64,000 nt of DNA from contig CM070604.1 of NCBI GenBank assembly GCA_036346395.1, forward strand, positions 31,585,662 through 31,649,661, read 5' to 3'. The first letter of the stretch is position 1; each line of letters opens with the position of its first letter. This DNA comes from Hsuehochloa calcarea (taxonomy: Eukaryota > Streptophyta > Magnoliopsida > Poales > Poaceae). The notes beneath the pieces are model-generated. The model made no database searches. It had not been told where the DNA came from and saw only the letters and a program-made list of their open reading frames with translations. A program made the translations under genes and the position numbers. Of the stretch, positions 44,044 through 54,402 are shown piece after piece.

Positions 44044-46118
44044 CCCGTCCGATTTTGTATGTTTCCATTTTATTTGTTTAAAACTTCCAAAGCTAACACG
44101 GGGATACATTTTGCCAACATTATCACTTGGTGATTCAATTCTGCCGATCAGCACAAATAGCAAAATAATGTTTGCACTATATTAGGCATAACAAGAACTA
44201 GATGACCTTGATACACCTCGCAAAAAGAGAAGCTCTTGATACAGAATTGTGGGCTTGATTGCAAAGTTACCAATTTACTCATCTCCATAATGGTAATAAA
44301 AGCATACAATCTATAGCTTTATGTTGCGTGATCAATACGAGTACAACAATACTGGATGAAGCATCAAAGACAAAACCCAAGCTAATAAACGGTAATGTAA
44401 GGTACTATAAAGTAAAACTGCTGGAACCATGTAGCAAGAGCATGCCCACCAGAAATGCACTGTACGGACTGAACTTGCCCGTAGAGTCCAGCAGTACAAG
44501 TCCTGAGAAAAAGAAACAGGGGGCAGCAGTCCAGGACAAGGAACACATAAAACATGTGTTTGTTTATGGGCATGGCTAGGGTACGCCCTATGAATTTCGT
44601 TCCAACAGCCACTTGCAAAAATAACACCAATGATCTAAGTAACAAATAGAGTAATAAAATCTGAATCACGTGTAAAAAAGTTTACATCGGAGAATTGCCC
44701 AAATACATGCATGCACATCCCATGTGATGTGAATGAGCAAATGAATATTCACTTAGGCAGATTGCTTCTATTTCTCTGGAAAAAGGGATGTTGAAGGCAA
44801 TGTTTACATCACACCAGAAACTTGCCTAGATTTGCTTCCATTTTATCCAGTTAAAGCAAATGTTTCTTGAAGATAAAGTTCATTCGGAGAGTGCTTATTC
44901 ATCAAGTACTATTGAAAACTTTAAATCTCCTCCATATTTTAGATCGAGGGAAGCAACCAAACATCTTCCCAAAATTATACTACTGTAGAAGCAGCAGCGA
45001 ACTAACAACAGCCATAAGAAGGTAATATTTTATGCTTAAAAGCAACATGGAACATAGTTCCGACATTGCACTGATTTCTGAAAAGTTAATAGGTAGCAAT
45101 GCCTTTAGTTTCTTACTTTTCACTTAAGTTGTCCAACCCACTAAATCCAGGCCTAGATGTAAAATTCATGCCCAGTTAAAACATTTGTAACATAAGCACA
45201 TAATAGTGCAAGTATTCAGCAAAGTGAGTGTAGGAACTCCTAAAAAAAAGAGTGAGTGTACTAACAGCATTCCAGGTTGGACTAGTGTTAAGTGTTAACC
45301 TTTGCAATGGCGATTAAAAATATTATGTTCCAGTGTGGTTCAGCCAAATGAGAAGGGAAAAGAAGGCCTGTTCTCAGGCTTCAAAAGCAGTTTCTTCAAT
45401 ATGTGTTTAAGCTAGATGTAGTTTCTCAACCCTTTCATCTAATGAAAACTATTTTAAATTCATTATGTTCATTCCTATTAATTTGCATTGTGAAGGAGCA
45501 AGTATTTGAAAATTCAGGTGTATGGCAATTTCAATTTCTATCTCAGACTCAGCTCCTTGTATTGGTAGAATACTAGAAAGATCTCGCCAGACCATTCATT
45601 CAACGATTGCGGCTAATTTCGTCCACTTATAAGTTAATGAGTTGGTTTACTAGTCTCACTCAGAATATTGCAAATTGTTATACCTAAAACCAACTACTCT
45701 AGATTAACTGATTAAGAGAACTACCTGGTAAAATAATAATTGGCAAAGGGAATACAAGGAATAATAATCATTTAGTAGCAGATGTTTCATTAAACTGAAT
45801 GAACAGCCTAACACTGAAGGTAGCCTTGTAATCTCTTTCAGCATATGTATATTGAGCATGCACAATTGTGTCTCAGCAGAATTAGTGTCTAGTGTCAACA
45901 GCTGCTAAGCTCATGTATGTTGCATGCTTTTTGTTTCTGTAAGAGGGAAAGAAACGAAGAGCATGTTGTTTAAGTAGCTTAGCATACAAAAGTAGAAATC
46001 ATACCAAAACTACTTCAACCGAAGAGACTGAACAAAACTGTGGGACACATGACACGTCCTAGCAATAACTACATCTGACACTTTAAGTGTTCTGATGAAC
46101 ACAGAGAGCAAGCAAGTG

Positions 46119-46161
<43 letters not shown>

Positions 46162-46658
46162 CTTTGACCAAGAAAGGAGGTGGCCTGGCCCTTGGTATCA
46201 AAAGGACAAAAGTTGCAAAGCTGAACAAATTCCAAAGCTGTGCAAGACTCTCTCTCCCCCCTCCCCCAGACTGTGCAAAAGCAACGGGCTGGAGCAAGAA
46301 CAACCTTTCCAGGATTGTACTTGGGGAAGAGGGGCAGAAGCAGCAGATCGTGAGAATCTTTGCAGCTTCAAGCTTTGATACTTTGTGGTTAGTCACCCCT
46401 CTCGCAGTTGCAGCTACAGTTTTAAATGATAGCGTGCACCTGTGCAACTCTCTTTCCCTCTGCACAGCTACTAACTGTAGCCTTCTGGGTCTCTGTGAAC
46501 ACCAAACAGCTATCATGCTTTCAAGCATGCACTACCAAGAAAATAAAAGGAGAAATTGACTGAACGAATCAGAGCTTCAGTAGCCCCACCATGCCAGTTG
46601 TATGATATCAGGTCCCTACTCATTTCTATGGGCAACGTAATGCAACTTTCTATGGGCA
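44044..46658. other. Host spacer between the two MULEs
   Basis: AT-rich, no supported gene. A (GA)n microsatellite lies at about 46119-46156. Frames around 46010-46559 overlap this repeat on both strands and show no domain. Some of it could be untranslated sequence of a minus-strand gene, but nothing decides this. Confidence 0.4.
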
Positions 46659-46667
46659 AAGAAATTA

Positions 46668-46918
46668 GAATTCTGGACTAAATTAGCCTCATTGCGCAAT
46701 AGAAATTCCAAAAATAGCCTCATAAGTTCAAAAATTCCAAAAGTAGCCCCTCAGAAGGTGGTCTTTGCCGTCACGGCAAAGAAACCTAGTTGTTGCCGTC
46801 GGACGGCGGCACCTTGGTGTTCTTGTCCCGGCGACGGCAACCAACTGTTGTCGTTGTTAGGGACGGCAAAGACTAAGGTGTTCTTGTCCCGTGGGCAAGA
46901 CCTTGGTCTTGCCCCAGT
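46668..46918 (+). repeat. MULE-2 left TIR
   Basis: It pairs with inverted 54096-54393. At about 46893-46915 it contains a near-perfect palindrome, 'gggcaagaccttggtcttgc' plus cc, able to form a hairpin. A (CG)n run just inside, at about 46939-46958, begins the very GC-rich interior flank. Confidence 0.88.
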
Positions 46919-47182
46919 GGGCCGGGCGCCAAGCCACGCACGCGCGCGCGCGCGCGCGGACGCGACCCGGCCATGCGACGCATGCCTGCGTAGCGTCGCC
47001 GGGGCTGCCCGGCGCTATGCGCTGGGCTGCCGCGCGCCACGCGCGCCGCGCCAGCGCGCGTCGCGCCCGGCTCGCCCGGCGCTGCGCAGCGGCTGCTGCA
47101 CATGCAGCTGCTGCCCGGGCTGGCCCGGCGCTATAGCTGCGTCTGCAAGAAGCGCCAGGGCTAAGCCCCGACGCTATGCGCC

Positions 47183-47188
47183 TATAAA
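47183..47188 (+). promoter_or_regulatory. TATA box for the MULE-2 PMD gene
   Basis: 'cctataaaggg' follows a GC-rich flank. A purine-rich leader and a candidate 5'-UTR splice donor AAAAG/GTAAATG (about 47335), with an acceptor-like TTAG just before 48118, would connect to the ATG at 48124. The 47240-48120 interval has no ORF and fits a 5'-UTR intron; this is inference. Confidence 0.5.
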
Positions 47189-48123
47189 GGGAGGAGCCAG
47201 TGAGGAGGCTCCCTCACCGCTCGTCGCGACACGCTTGGAGTGGAAAAAATTTTGTGAAAAAAATCTACGAGTCGAAAAAATCACGAGCACGTAGAAAATA
47301 AGCTTTGAAGCTGCTGCGAGCACCTAGAAAAGGTAAATGTCATTCGCATTCAATTAGTATTATCGGTAGTTTTAGCAATGTGATTAGGATGCAATTAGAT
47401 GAATTATAGCAACAGAGTAGTTTTAGTTGTGTAGTTAGTTTATTTTGAAGACCTAGTAGTTAACAATGTCATTATGCCGTAATTAGTTGACTTAATGGAC
47501 ATGTTGCTAGTAGTGTTGTAAATTTCCTTTCGGTATTTTTATAGTTTCATGAACTTGGTCATAAAATAGCAAAATTTTCTGAGGTCATTAAGCAAAATAG
47601 AAATAGACCCATGAACGCTTTGTATATGTACTCTTGATCGGGCATATCGCGTTGGTGCATGTACTACACATTACACCGCTAGAATGAGAAACCCGACGCA
47701 CCTCTCAATAAGTTTTTAAATCTGAAATTTAATGAAAAAGAATACCTTGTCGTGGACCACACATGTCTTTGGTGTAAGTTAGGTCTAACTCGGGTATGGA
47801 AACGTAGAAATGCAATAAGAATTTCTGAAGTGAATTATTTTTGCAATCGTAATATCGAACTAGTTAAAAATTTGTAACTATGTAGTACCACAGAAATTTC
47901 AAGTGTAACATAGAATAGGCTATGGATTATTTATACTAGAAATAATATTAGCTTGGACATTTCATTGATAGAAAAATCATACGAACTCCAATCGGGATTG
48001 AAAACATGTACGACAAAACGTTCGTGTACAGTGGGCATAACCAAATTTGTAGAAGCGTTCATTACGACAAAAAAATCCCGCAAATAATTCGATGGTTTCA
48101 TATGCACATGTGTTAGGTACTTT

Positions 48124-50640
48124 ATGGCGGAAATTCAAGATCTGCTCGTGTTCCACGGGACGGTCTCAGACGCTGACGGACCGTCGGTGCGGACTGTCAA
48201 ATTGTCACCGCACCGTGATCCGGCGCGGGCTCAAGGACATGAGCCTCTCGAGCTAAGGCGGTGCGTGCGATCCGCGTTCGATCGCGCCACTGGAAGGAAG
48301 AAGCTGCGCATCGAGGCGTTGTATGCCTCGGTGGTGGGTGGTGCAGGCGAGACCGTTTGGCAACTTATGAAGGTCACATGTGACGCTTCATGGGCAACTT
48401 ATGGATGTTGGACCTCCCGCACGCGCTGCAGTTTGACGCGGCACTCCTGTCTGCGCTCGTGGACCGTTGGAGACCGGAGACTCACACCTTCCACTTCCGA
48501 TGGGGGGAGATGACCATTACTCGGAGGACGTGTCTCGCTTATGTGTCTACCTCTTCGTGGTCTTCGGTAGTGTGCCCTCCGAGGCGATGGTGGAAGGTCC
48601 GCTTTGGTCGACAGATTTGGTGACCCGCTGTCGCGAACGTGTCGGGTGTGCCACATTCCTGGCTGCGGCGGTACATGATCTGCCCCGAGCATGCGACTCA
48701 GGAGGAAGTGAGGACACATTTAGTCGCGTACCTGTTGTTCTTGTTCGGATGGATCCTGTTTCCTACCACGCAGGGAGACTGCGTGTACCCGAGCTACATC
48801 CATCCGCACGATCTCGCGGGCGCCGCCCGACGAGGTTCCACAAGATGATTGGGGCTCTGCAGTGCTTTGCGCCACCTACCGAGGGTTGTGTGACGCTTGT
48901 CAGCGCAGCACGGGCGAGGAGCCAGTCCTCGCGGTGTGCTACGCCCTCCTACAGTTATGGTCGTGGGAGCACTTTCCAGTAGGCCGACCGTACTTCCGCA
49001 CCAGCGTGCACCCTTACCAGGTGACCACCGAGCTTTACGGGGACGCTGCAGGGGACGACCCCGTCGACGGGCCTACGATGGGAACACGTTGGACACGTGC
49101 TACCCTAGGGTGGGCTAGGGAGAGACCGAGGCGCGTATACCCAGAGTTCCATAACCTTTTCGAGACTCTCCACGAGGACGAGGTCATCTGGTGGCCATGG
49201 ACAGCACCGTTCCTTCACGACACGGCCCCCTTCGGATTATCGTCCCAGTGCACTCTGGACGAGGCACTCTGGATGACGACCTGTCACTTGGTCTTCTCGC
49301 ACATGGTCGAGCAGTACAACCCGCAGCGGGTCATGAGGCAATTCGGCCTTTACCAGGAGGTTCCACCGCCCGCGGGACGACCTCTCACAGCAAAGGCTCA
49401 CCGGTATGTCATTATTTGATGTTATTTTGAGGGCATTTTTAGTAAGATTTTCTGACATGTAAATTCAATTGCAGGCAGACGAGGAGAGGGAGGAGCGGCG
49501 ATCGGAGGCGGCGTCTGGCGACCGACGACGGCGATGTGGATTGACAGGGCTACGACGGACGTGGTGCTGGAGTTTCGCGGCTACGCCATCCAGACGTACG
49601 CGGCGTACTTGCGGTGGTACATTCCGCGCACTAGGTGCAGGCTTACTGGGCCAGCGCCGCAGCGTCCAGTGGACGCCATGCAGGACGACGTCGTACTAGC
49701 TGGTCCGGACCGTCACCGGGCGGCCCGCCGCGACGAGACGGTAAAACATTCTTCGCATAATTCTCCTTCAGCAACACTTTTCGCACTTACTATCGGTTTT
49801 CGGCAAAGACTACCGCTTGGGCGTGTCCGCAACCACTCACTCAAGCTATAGACCGTGGAAACCCCAACACAATGGATCGTATCATAGGCGCGATGCGCAC
49901 GATGCGCGAGGATGTAAGTTATGCGATTAGATCCATAACTTGTGGTCGCCACAGCGACGTTCACGTGCAGCATCGCGTACGTGGCGGGTACCTTCCACCA
50001 CCTCCGCCCTCCGCACTCCGTCGGACCGCCCTCGCACGCCTGTCGCACTCGGAGTCGTCCGAGCTACGGCCGCCGGCCCCGACCGCCTCGAGCCACGTGT
50101 ATGTCATCATCAACCGGTTCTTGTCGTGAGTACCTTTCCATACACTCATTTCGGACGATCGACATTACCCTTTATTCTTGCGGCGATTGCGAGGGGCGAC
50201 AAGACTGCTGCAACCATCGCCATCACGGAGGAGGCGCAGGGCGGGGCTTCTTCGCGACGGCGTTCAATCACACCTCCGGAGCGCGACCGGTGGTTCGGCG
50301 ACACGTCACGGAGGGTACACGTGCGGCAAGACTACGGCTCGACCGCCAGAGGGTCCTCGCCAACACAACAACCTACTCGGTACACGTGAACGCACTAACA
50401 CCAATTTTCCCGTCAGTACAAAAGCAATGACTAACTCACCCTGTACGCTTCCCGCAGGAAGAGCACCAGTGGGTGGACGACATGCTCGGGCCTCAGCCGG
50501 ACCGCCACGATGAGATCACCCCAGATTCGCCTCCCAGACAGGGCCCCTACTACGGCCTTCGAGACGTCGCCACTCCCTGACAGTTCACATTCCCTGAGGA
50601 TCATCTACGTCGTCCCGGCAAGCGACACGACCATGCGCCC
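48124..50640 (+). pseudogene. Plant mobile domain (PMD, MAIN-like) gene, frameshifted
   Basis: From MAEIQDLLVFHGTV the plus strand carries the PMD (aminotransferase-like plant mobile domain) in three shifting frames: LDLPHALQFDAALLSALVDR, then FHFRWGEMTIT, EDVSRLC, VPSEAMVEGPLWSTDLV, HLVAYLLFLFGWILFP, ATYRGLCDACQRSTGEEPVL, LLQLWSWEHFPVGRP, IWWPWTAPFLHD, and NPQRVMRQFGLYQEVPPP at about 49310-49380. A probable intron (49404-49473, GGTATGTC...TTGCAG) follows, then DVVLEFRGYAIQTYAAYLRW and a proline-rich tail ending near 50640. PMD proteins such as Arabidopsis MAIN and MAIL1 act in silencing and gene expression, and PMDs are also common in transposons. At least four frameshifts disable this copy, though later exons are hard to place. 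Confidence 0.8.
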
Positions 50641-50913
50641 TAACTAATTTCATGGACGTGTAAAACTTGTTACATAATGCCATCATGCATCTCGCCTTTC
50701 TGATTTATGTAATGTCCATGTACGTTACGACTGTTAGATTTATGTACACAACATGTTATCTGAAATATTTAGTACTAACAACAACTGTAACTCCCGATTT
50801 AAACTTACTAAACCTTAAATACATAACGCAATGCTGCCCCACGATACCTCCTCGGCCCTGCTACCTCGCGGACGCGAATTTTCTTCAACCAAATTATAAT
50901 TTACCAACAGGGC

Positions 50914-50922
50914 TATATATAT
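50914..50922 (+). promoter_or_regulatory. TATA box of the MULE-2 GRF gene
   Basis: 'ctatatatatg' lies about 70 bases before the ATG at 50987, with a C/T-rich leader, giving this small gene its own promoter. Confidence 0.6.
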
Positions 50923-50986
50923 GCATGATTTGGCTTCATTCCACTCACTCTTCAGTTCCTCTTCTCCTTCCTCCCGCCTTAAACGG

Positions 50987-51360
50987 ATGTCTACGGCTTC
51001 ATCAAACTTTCGAGTGAACAGGCAATTAGAAGCACTAAGACAGCACTTGGATTGCCCTCGTTGCAGGGATCCGGTGAATGTGTTCACCTCCCATACGCCA
51101 ACGAATCCATCCCGAGTGTTCATGAAGTGTTCGAATGTTACGGTAACTTATGTCTGATCATCCCCATTGAACTTCTTTCCAAACATCATATTTTTCACTT
51201 GTATTCCCAATTATTTTTATAGAACACAACATGTCGGTTCTGGCTGTGGGCTGATGAAGCAGTGCCAGACGTTCGAGGCATTGCAATGCAAATTGCAGCC
51301 TTGCAAGAGGACACACATCGTGTGGTCGCATTTAAATCAAGTGCCTCGACCATCGGATGA
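50987..51360 (+). CDS. Short GRF-type zinc-finger protein (2 exons)
   Basis: Exons are 50987-51142 and 51223-51360, joined in phase 0 with GT-AG borders (ACG/GTAACT and TTATAG/AACACA), giving 97 residues. MSTASSNFRVNRQLEALRQH is followed by the finger: C-x-x-C in LDCPRCRDP, TPTNPSRVFMKC, then CRFWLWADE across the splice. TxTNPGR-x-(F/Y)-x-x-C and C-x-(F/Y)-W-x-W-x-D are the hallmarks of the GRF zinc finger. A helical tail (DVRGIAMQIAALQEDTHRVV) follows. The reading is open throughout, unlike its neighbours. GRF fingers contact nucleic acids in topoisomerase and endonuclease tails; the role of this minimal form in a MULE is unknown. Confidence 0.75.
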
Positions 51361-51900
51361 ACCGACGGAAAATAAAGATAATGTTCTTAAAGGATGGATG
51401 AAAGGATGGGAAGGGTTGAGAAATCGCTACATAAATTAGTTAACATGGCGAGTTTGGTAATTTTTCTTCTATTATTTCTTGTTCTTGCTAAGTAGAAGTT
51501 CAGTTTTAATAAGATTGTAATATCCACTATTTATCTATGCATCCCCTGCACTACGTGATGTATGCCTTTGCGGTGTTGTGGTACTAGTTTGTATCAAGTA
51601 TGCATCTATCTAATTCCGTTGTGGACACTTTGCGTGTGATCTAATTTGCGGTACTTCGATTATCGTTCGCTGAAAATCTGAACTCCGCAGTGCGAGTACC
51701 GCCCAAACATGGCGGTAAGGACCACGCTTGTAGAAAATCAGCTAAGTCCCAAAAGAGTGCTCTTTGTAAAAAACGTTCGCGGGATTTTGGAAGTTCACGA
51801 GAGGTACTTCCGCACTTATATCGTCGGAACTACCGATCATCCTAACAAAGAAGCAAAGAAGCGGATGGCTTTCAAAACAACTTCAATTGCAAAACAAATT
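51361..51900. other. Spacer downstream of the MULE-2 GRF gene
   Basis: AT-rich DNA without a clear gene; the short frame from 51709 to 52020 runs into the tandem repeat array and has no recognisable motif. Confidence 0.45.
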
Positions 51901-51904
51901 TACC

Positions 51905-52345
51905 ACTTTTGGACCGAAATGACAAGACTCTGCAGAGCAAGACGTGACAACTCATCTGCGTCGCCACTTTTGAGATCGAATGATGACACTCTGCCTCGCC
52001 AATTTTTCAGATCGAAATGACAAAGACTCTGCGAGTAAGACGTGACAACTCATCGCCTCGCCAACTTTTCGGACCGAATGACAAAGACTCTGCGGTCATA
52101 GACGTGACAACTCATCGCCTCGCCCGACTTTTTCGGACCGAAATGACAAAGACTCGCCTCGCCACTTTTCAGATCGAAATGACAAAGACTCTGCAGAGTA
52201 AGACGTGACAACTCATCGCCTCGCCCGACTTTTCGCATCGAAATGACAAAGACTCTGCGGTCATAGACGTGACAACTCACCGCCTCGCCCGACTTTTCGA
52301 TCGAAATGACAAGATCTGCGAGCAAGACGTGACAACTCACTGCAA
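51905..52345 (+). repeat. Tandem array, about 62-66-bp unit, upstream of the companion gene
   Basis: Seven to eight copies of a unit holding 'gaaatgacaaagactctgc', 'agacgtgacaactcatcg' and 'cctcgcccgactttt'. Starts of the 'cgaaatgac' core lie near 51916, 52012, 52074, 52139, 52174, 52240 and 52303. It ends about 130 bases before the TATA of the next gene. Confidence 0.85.
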
Positions 52346-52476
52346 CAACCAGGACAACACTCTGCCTCCAGAGCTTTTCCTACCAAAAATAAAGCACTTA
52401 AAAAAGGGGCCATGACTACTCTCTGCAGAAAGATTAGACAACACTCTGCCAACCACGTCATGCCAACCCTCTGGCT

Positions 52477-52485
52477 TATAAAAGG
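52477..52485 (+). promoter_or_regulatory. TATA box of the MULE-2 companion gene
   Basis: 'cttataaaagg' lies 85 bases before the ATG at 52562, followed by an A/C-rich leader, a typical plant core promoter. Confidence 0.65.
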
Positions 52486-52561
52486 TGGTGCAAGTCATCT
52501 ACGAGAGAAAACCACACAACCAAACCAAACACTACACCAGAGCTTGCTTCACCACGCCGGG

Positions 52562-53309
52562 ATGGACAACCTCAAGAAGCAATGGGACGAGATCCGTGAT
52601 CTAGCAAGGGCTTCAACGGCACGGGCCGAACAAGCTAGGGCTGCTGAGGCCCGGGTCCGGCAAGAGCAGCTTGCCAGGATGGCAGCTCTCCGCAATGAAA
52701 CCCCGCGTACCAAAGAACCCCCGCCGAACGCTCCAAACGAGCCTTCGCGCAACACCCGCCAGAGGGGAGACGCCGCCATCCGTTGGTGCAGGGACACATG
52801 CAAGTTCTTCAAATCCAAGCACCACTCACCGGCATGCGTTACTGGGGATGTCCTAACTACTCCTCTGACTATCCCGACCGCCGTTGGGATACGAGCAACT
52901 ATCGGCAGCCGGTAAGGAGTACTAACAGTAATAATCGTACCAATTCTCTTTTCAGAGTATGCACTAACAATCTCTCCCGTCTACCCGCAGTCCCCGGAGC
53001 CGCTATGTGGCTTCCGCAAGTGGATCGACCTAGAGATCCACCCACACGACCAGTGGCAGCTCGACTTCGAGGAGTGGAATGCAGAAAGGGGCCGAGATCC
53101 GGGAGGAGGATCGTCGGACTGAAGAGCACAACGAGCGTATCCGTCGGGAGACTCGGGCCCATCTCGAGGCGTGCAGGCGCAGGGAGCGCGAGGCACGCGA
53201 GAGGGAGCGCGAGAAAAAGCGGGAAATGGCGGCCGAGGCCAGAGCGGCAGGCGAGGACTACAATGCCGAGCTCGCAAGAAAGGGCAAATGGCCCCGGTCC
53301 ACGCAGTAG
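52562..53309 (+). pseudogene. MULE-2 companion gene: GRF-like zinc finger plus coiled coil (two frameshifts)
   Basis: Exon 1 is 52562-52911, the intron 52912-52990 (CCG/GTAAGG to CCGCAG/TCC), exon 2 52991-53309. It starts MDNLKKQWDEIRDLARAST with an Ala/Arg/Gln-rich helix. A GRF-like finger follows: WCRDTCKFF, then RYWGCPNY, DYPDRRWDTSNYRQP and, after the splice, LCGFRKWIDLEIHPHDQW. A long charged helix follows (EIREEDRRTEEHNERIRRE and on, about 70 residues), ending GKWPRSTQ. One frameshift lies near 52840 before RYWGC and one near 53085 before the helix. The homologue at 42780-43504 has its frame break at a different place, so the ancestral gene was probably intact. It has its own TATA box and a tandem array upstream. 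Confidence 0.75.
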
Positions 53310-54095
53310 GTCGGGCTAGTCCGTAGTAGACCCCCTCCTATTCGCCATGTTTTAGCTATCCCCTAAAGGCATGCGTACTTACATGGTCCGGAAGCTCGTG
53401 TCGCGAGTTACCGTAGTAGTAGCGTCCATGGTAAAGTAATTAGCCGAACCATCATGCCATGTGACCACATGTAACGTGCTTCTGTCCGCACGGGGGCTGC
53501 AATGTAGTTACGTTACGTGCCTCACGAGCCATCAAAGTATAGCCATTCACATCGGTCTCGATTCTGCTATGTTTTAGGGTTTCTCCGTAATCGCAACGTT
53601 CTAAGCCCTTTCAGTTAAATTATTTTTCGTACTGCTTTTTCCGTACTCTACTTTCACGTAAGAAATGTGATGGAGAACCATACTTCCCACATTTCAAGCC
53701 ACATGAATTCATGAAACCCTAATTTTCGAAACGTCTCGTCCTAATTTTTGAGACCTAAACCCTGAATTTGTCGAGACAATTTCAGAGCATATAAAATTTT
53801 GTAAAATTTACACAATCAAGTCCACTGTGTAGGGAGTATGAAAAAAAAAATCAGAATGTTTGGACCTCATTTGCTATATTATAAAATTCCTACAAACATT
53901 AAACTTTAAAGAATTTTGCGGAAAAAAAAGAATACATAAAATTTCAAAAAATTACACAAGCATAAATACTATGCCGGAGGCTCCACAATAAATTTCATAA
54001 TTGTTTGAGCTTATTTTGTATATTTTAAAATCGTCTAACATATATTATTAATAACTTTTTTTAAAAAAAAATTTCAAAAAATAAAAATATCAGAC
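53310..54095. other. MULE-2 3' flank before the right TIR
   Basis: No gene. AT-rich from 53580, with poly(A) runs near 53840 and 54063. It likely contains the 3' untranslated region of the companion gene. Confidence 0.5.
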
Positions 54096-54393
54096 GTGGG
54101 GCAAGACCTTGGTGCCGCCGTCTGCGATCTTGTGCCGCCGCACCAAAGACTAAGGTCTTGCCCACAGAGTGCAACGACACCTTGGTCTTCTGCCGCCGTC
54201 CCCAACAACGAAACAGTTCTGTTGTCGCTGTCGGGACAAAGACACCAAGGTGTTTGCCGTCCGACGGCAACAACTAGGTTGTCGCTGTCCTGACGGCAAC
54301 ACTGCTCTGAGGAGCTACTTTTGGAATTTTTGAACTTATGAGGCTATTTTTGGAATTTCTATTGCGCAATGAGGCTAATTTAGTCCAGAAGCC
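54096..54393 (-). repeat. MULE-2 right TIR
   Basis: Inverted match to 46668-46918. The outermost 65 bases are almost identical; inner parts have drifted, with repeated 'gacggcaac', 'ccttggt' and 'aaggtcttgccc' motifs. Ends at the aagaaatta duplication. Confidence 0.88.
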
Positions 54394-54402
54394 AAGAAAT
54401 TA

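Larger units (their letters stand above)
46668..54393 (+). mobile_element. MULE-2: Mutator-like element with PMD and GRF cargo, no transposase (7726 bp)
   Basis: The 9-bp duplication aagaaatta is at 46659-46667 and 54394-54402. TIRs: left 46668 to about 46918, right about 54096-54393. The first 65 or so bases are almost identical in inversion (CTGGACTAAATTAGCCTCAT and on), after which they diverge but keep 'gttgccgtcggacggc' and 'ggcaagacctt' blocks. Interior genes, all on plus: PMD (48124-50640), GRF finger (50987-51360), GRF/coiled coil (52562-53309). No transposase motif is present, so movement needs a transposase in trans. TIR sequence is unlike that of MULE-1. Confidence 0.9.

Noticed and set aside
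46010..46559. Open frames of 154-172 residues on both strands
   Set aside because: Both run through a (GA)n/(CT)n microsatellite and show no domain or promoter.
46692..47294. 200-residue plus-strand frame rich in Ala/Arg
   Set aside because: It runs through the MULE-2 TIR and a (CG)n repeat, and ends before the TIR-linked leader; no motif.
33209..54393. Idea that MULE-1 transposase mobilised MULE-2
   Set aside because: Their TIR sequences are unlike each other; shared cargo alone does not show shared transposase recognition.
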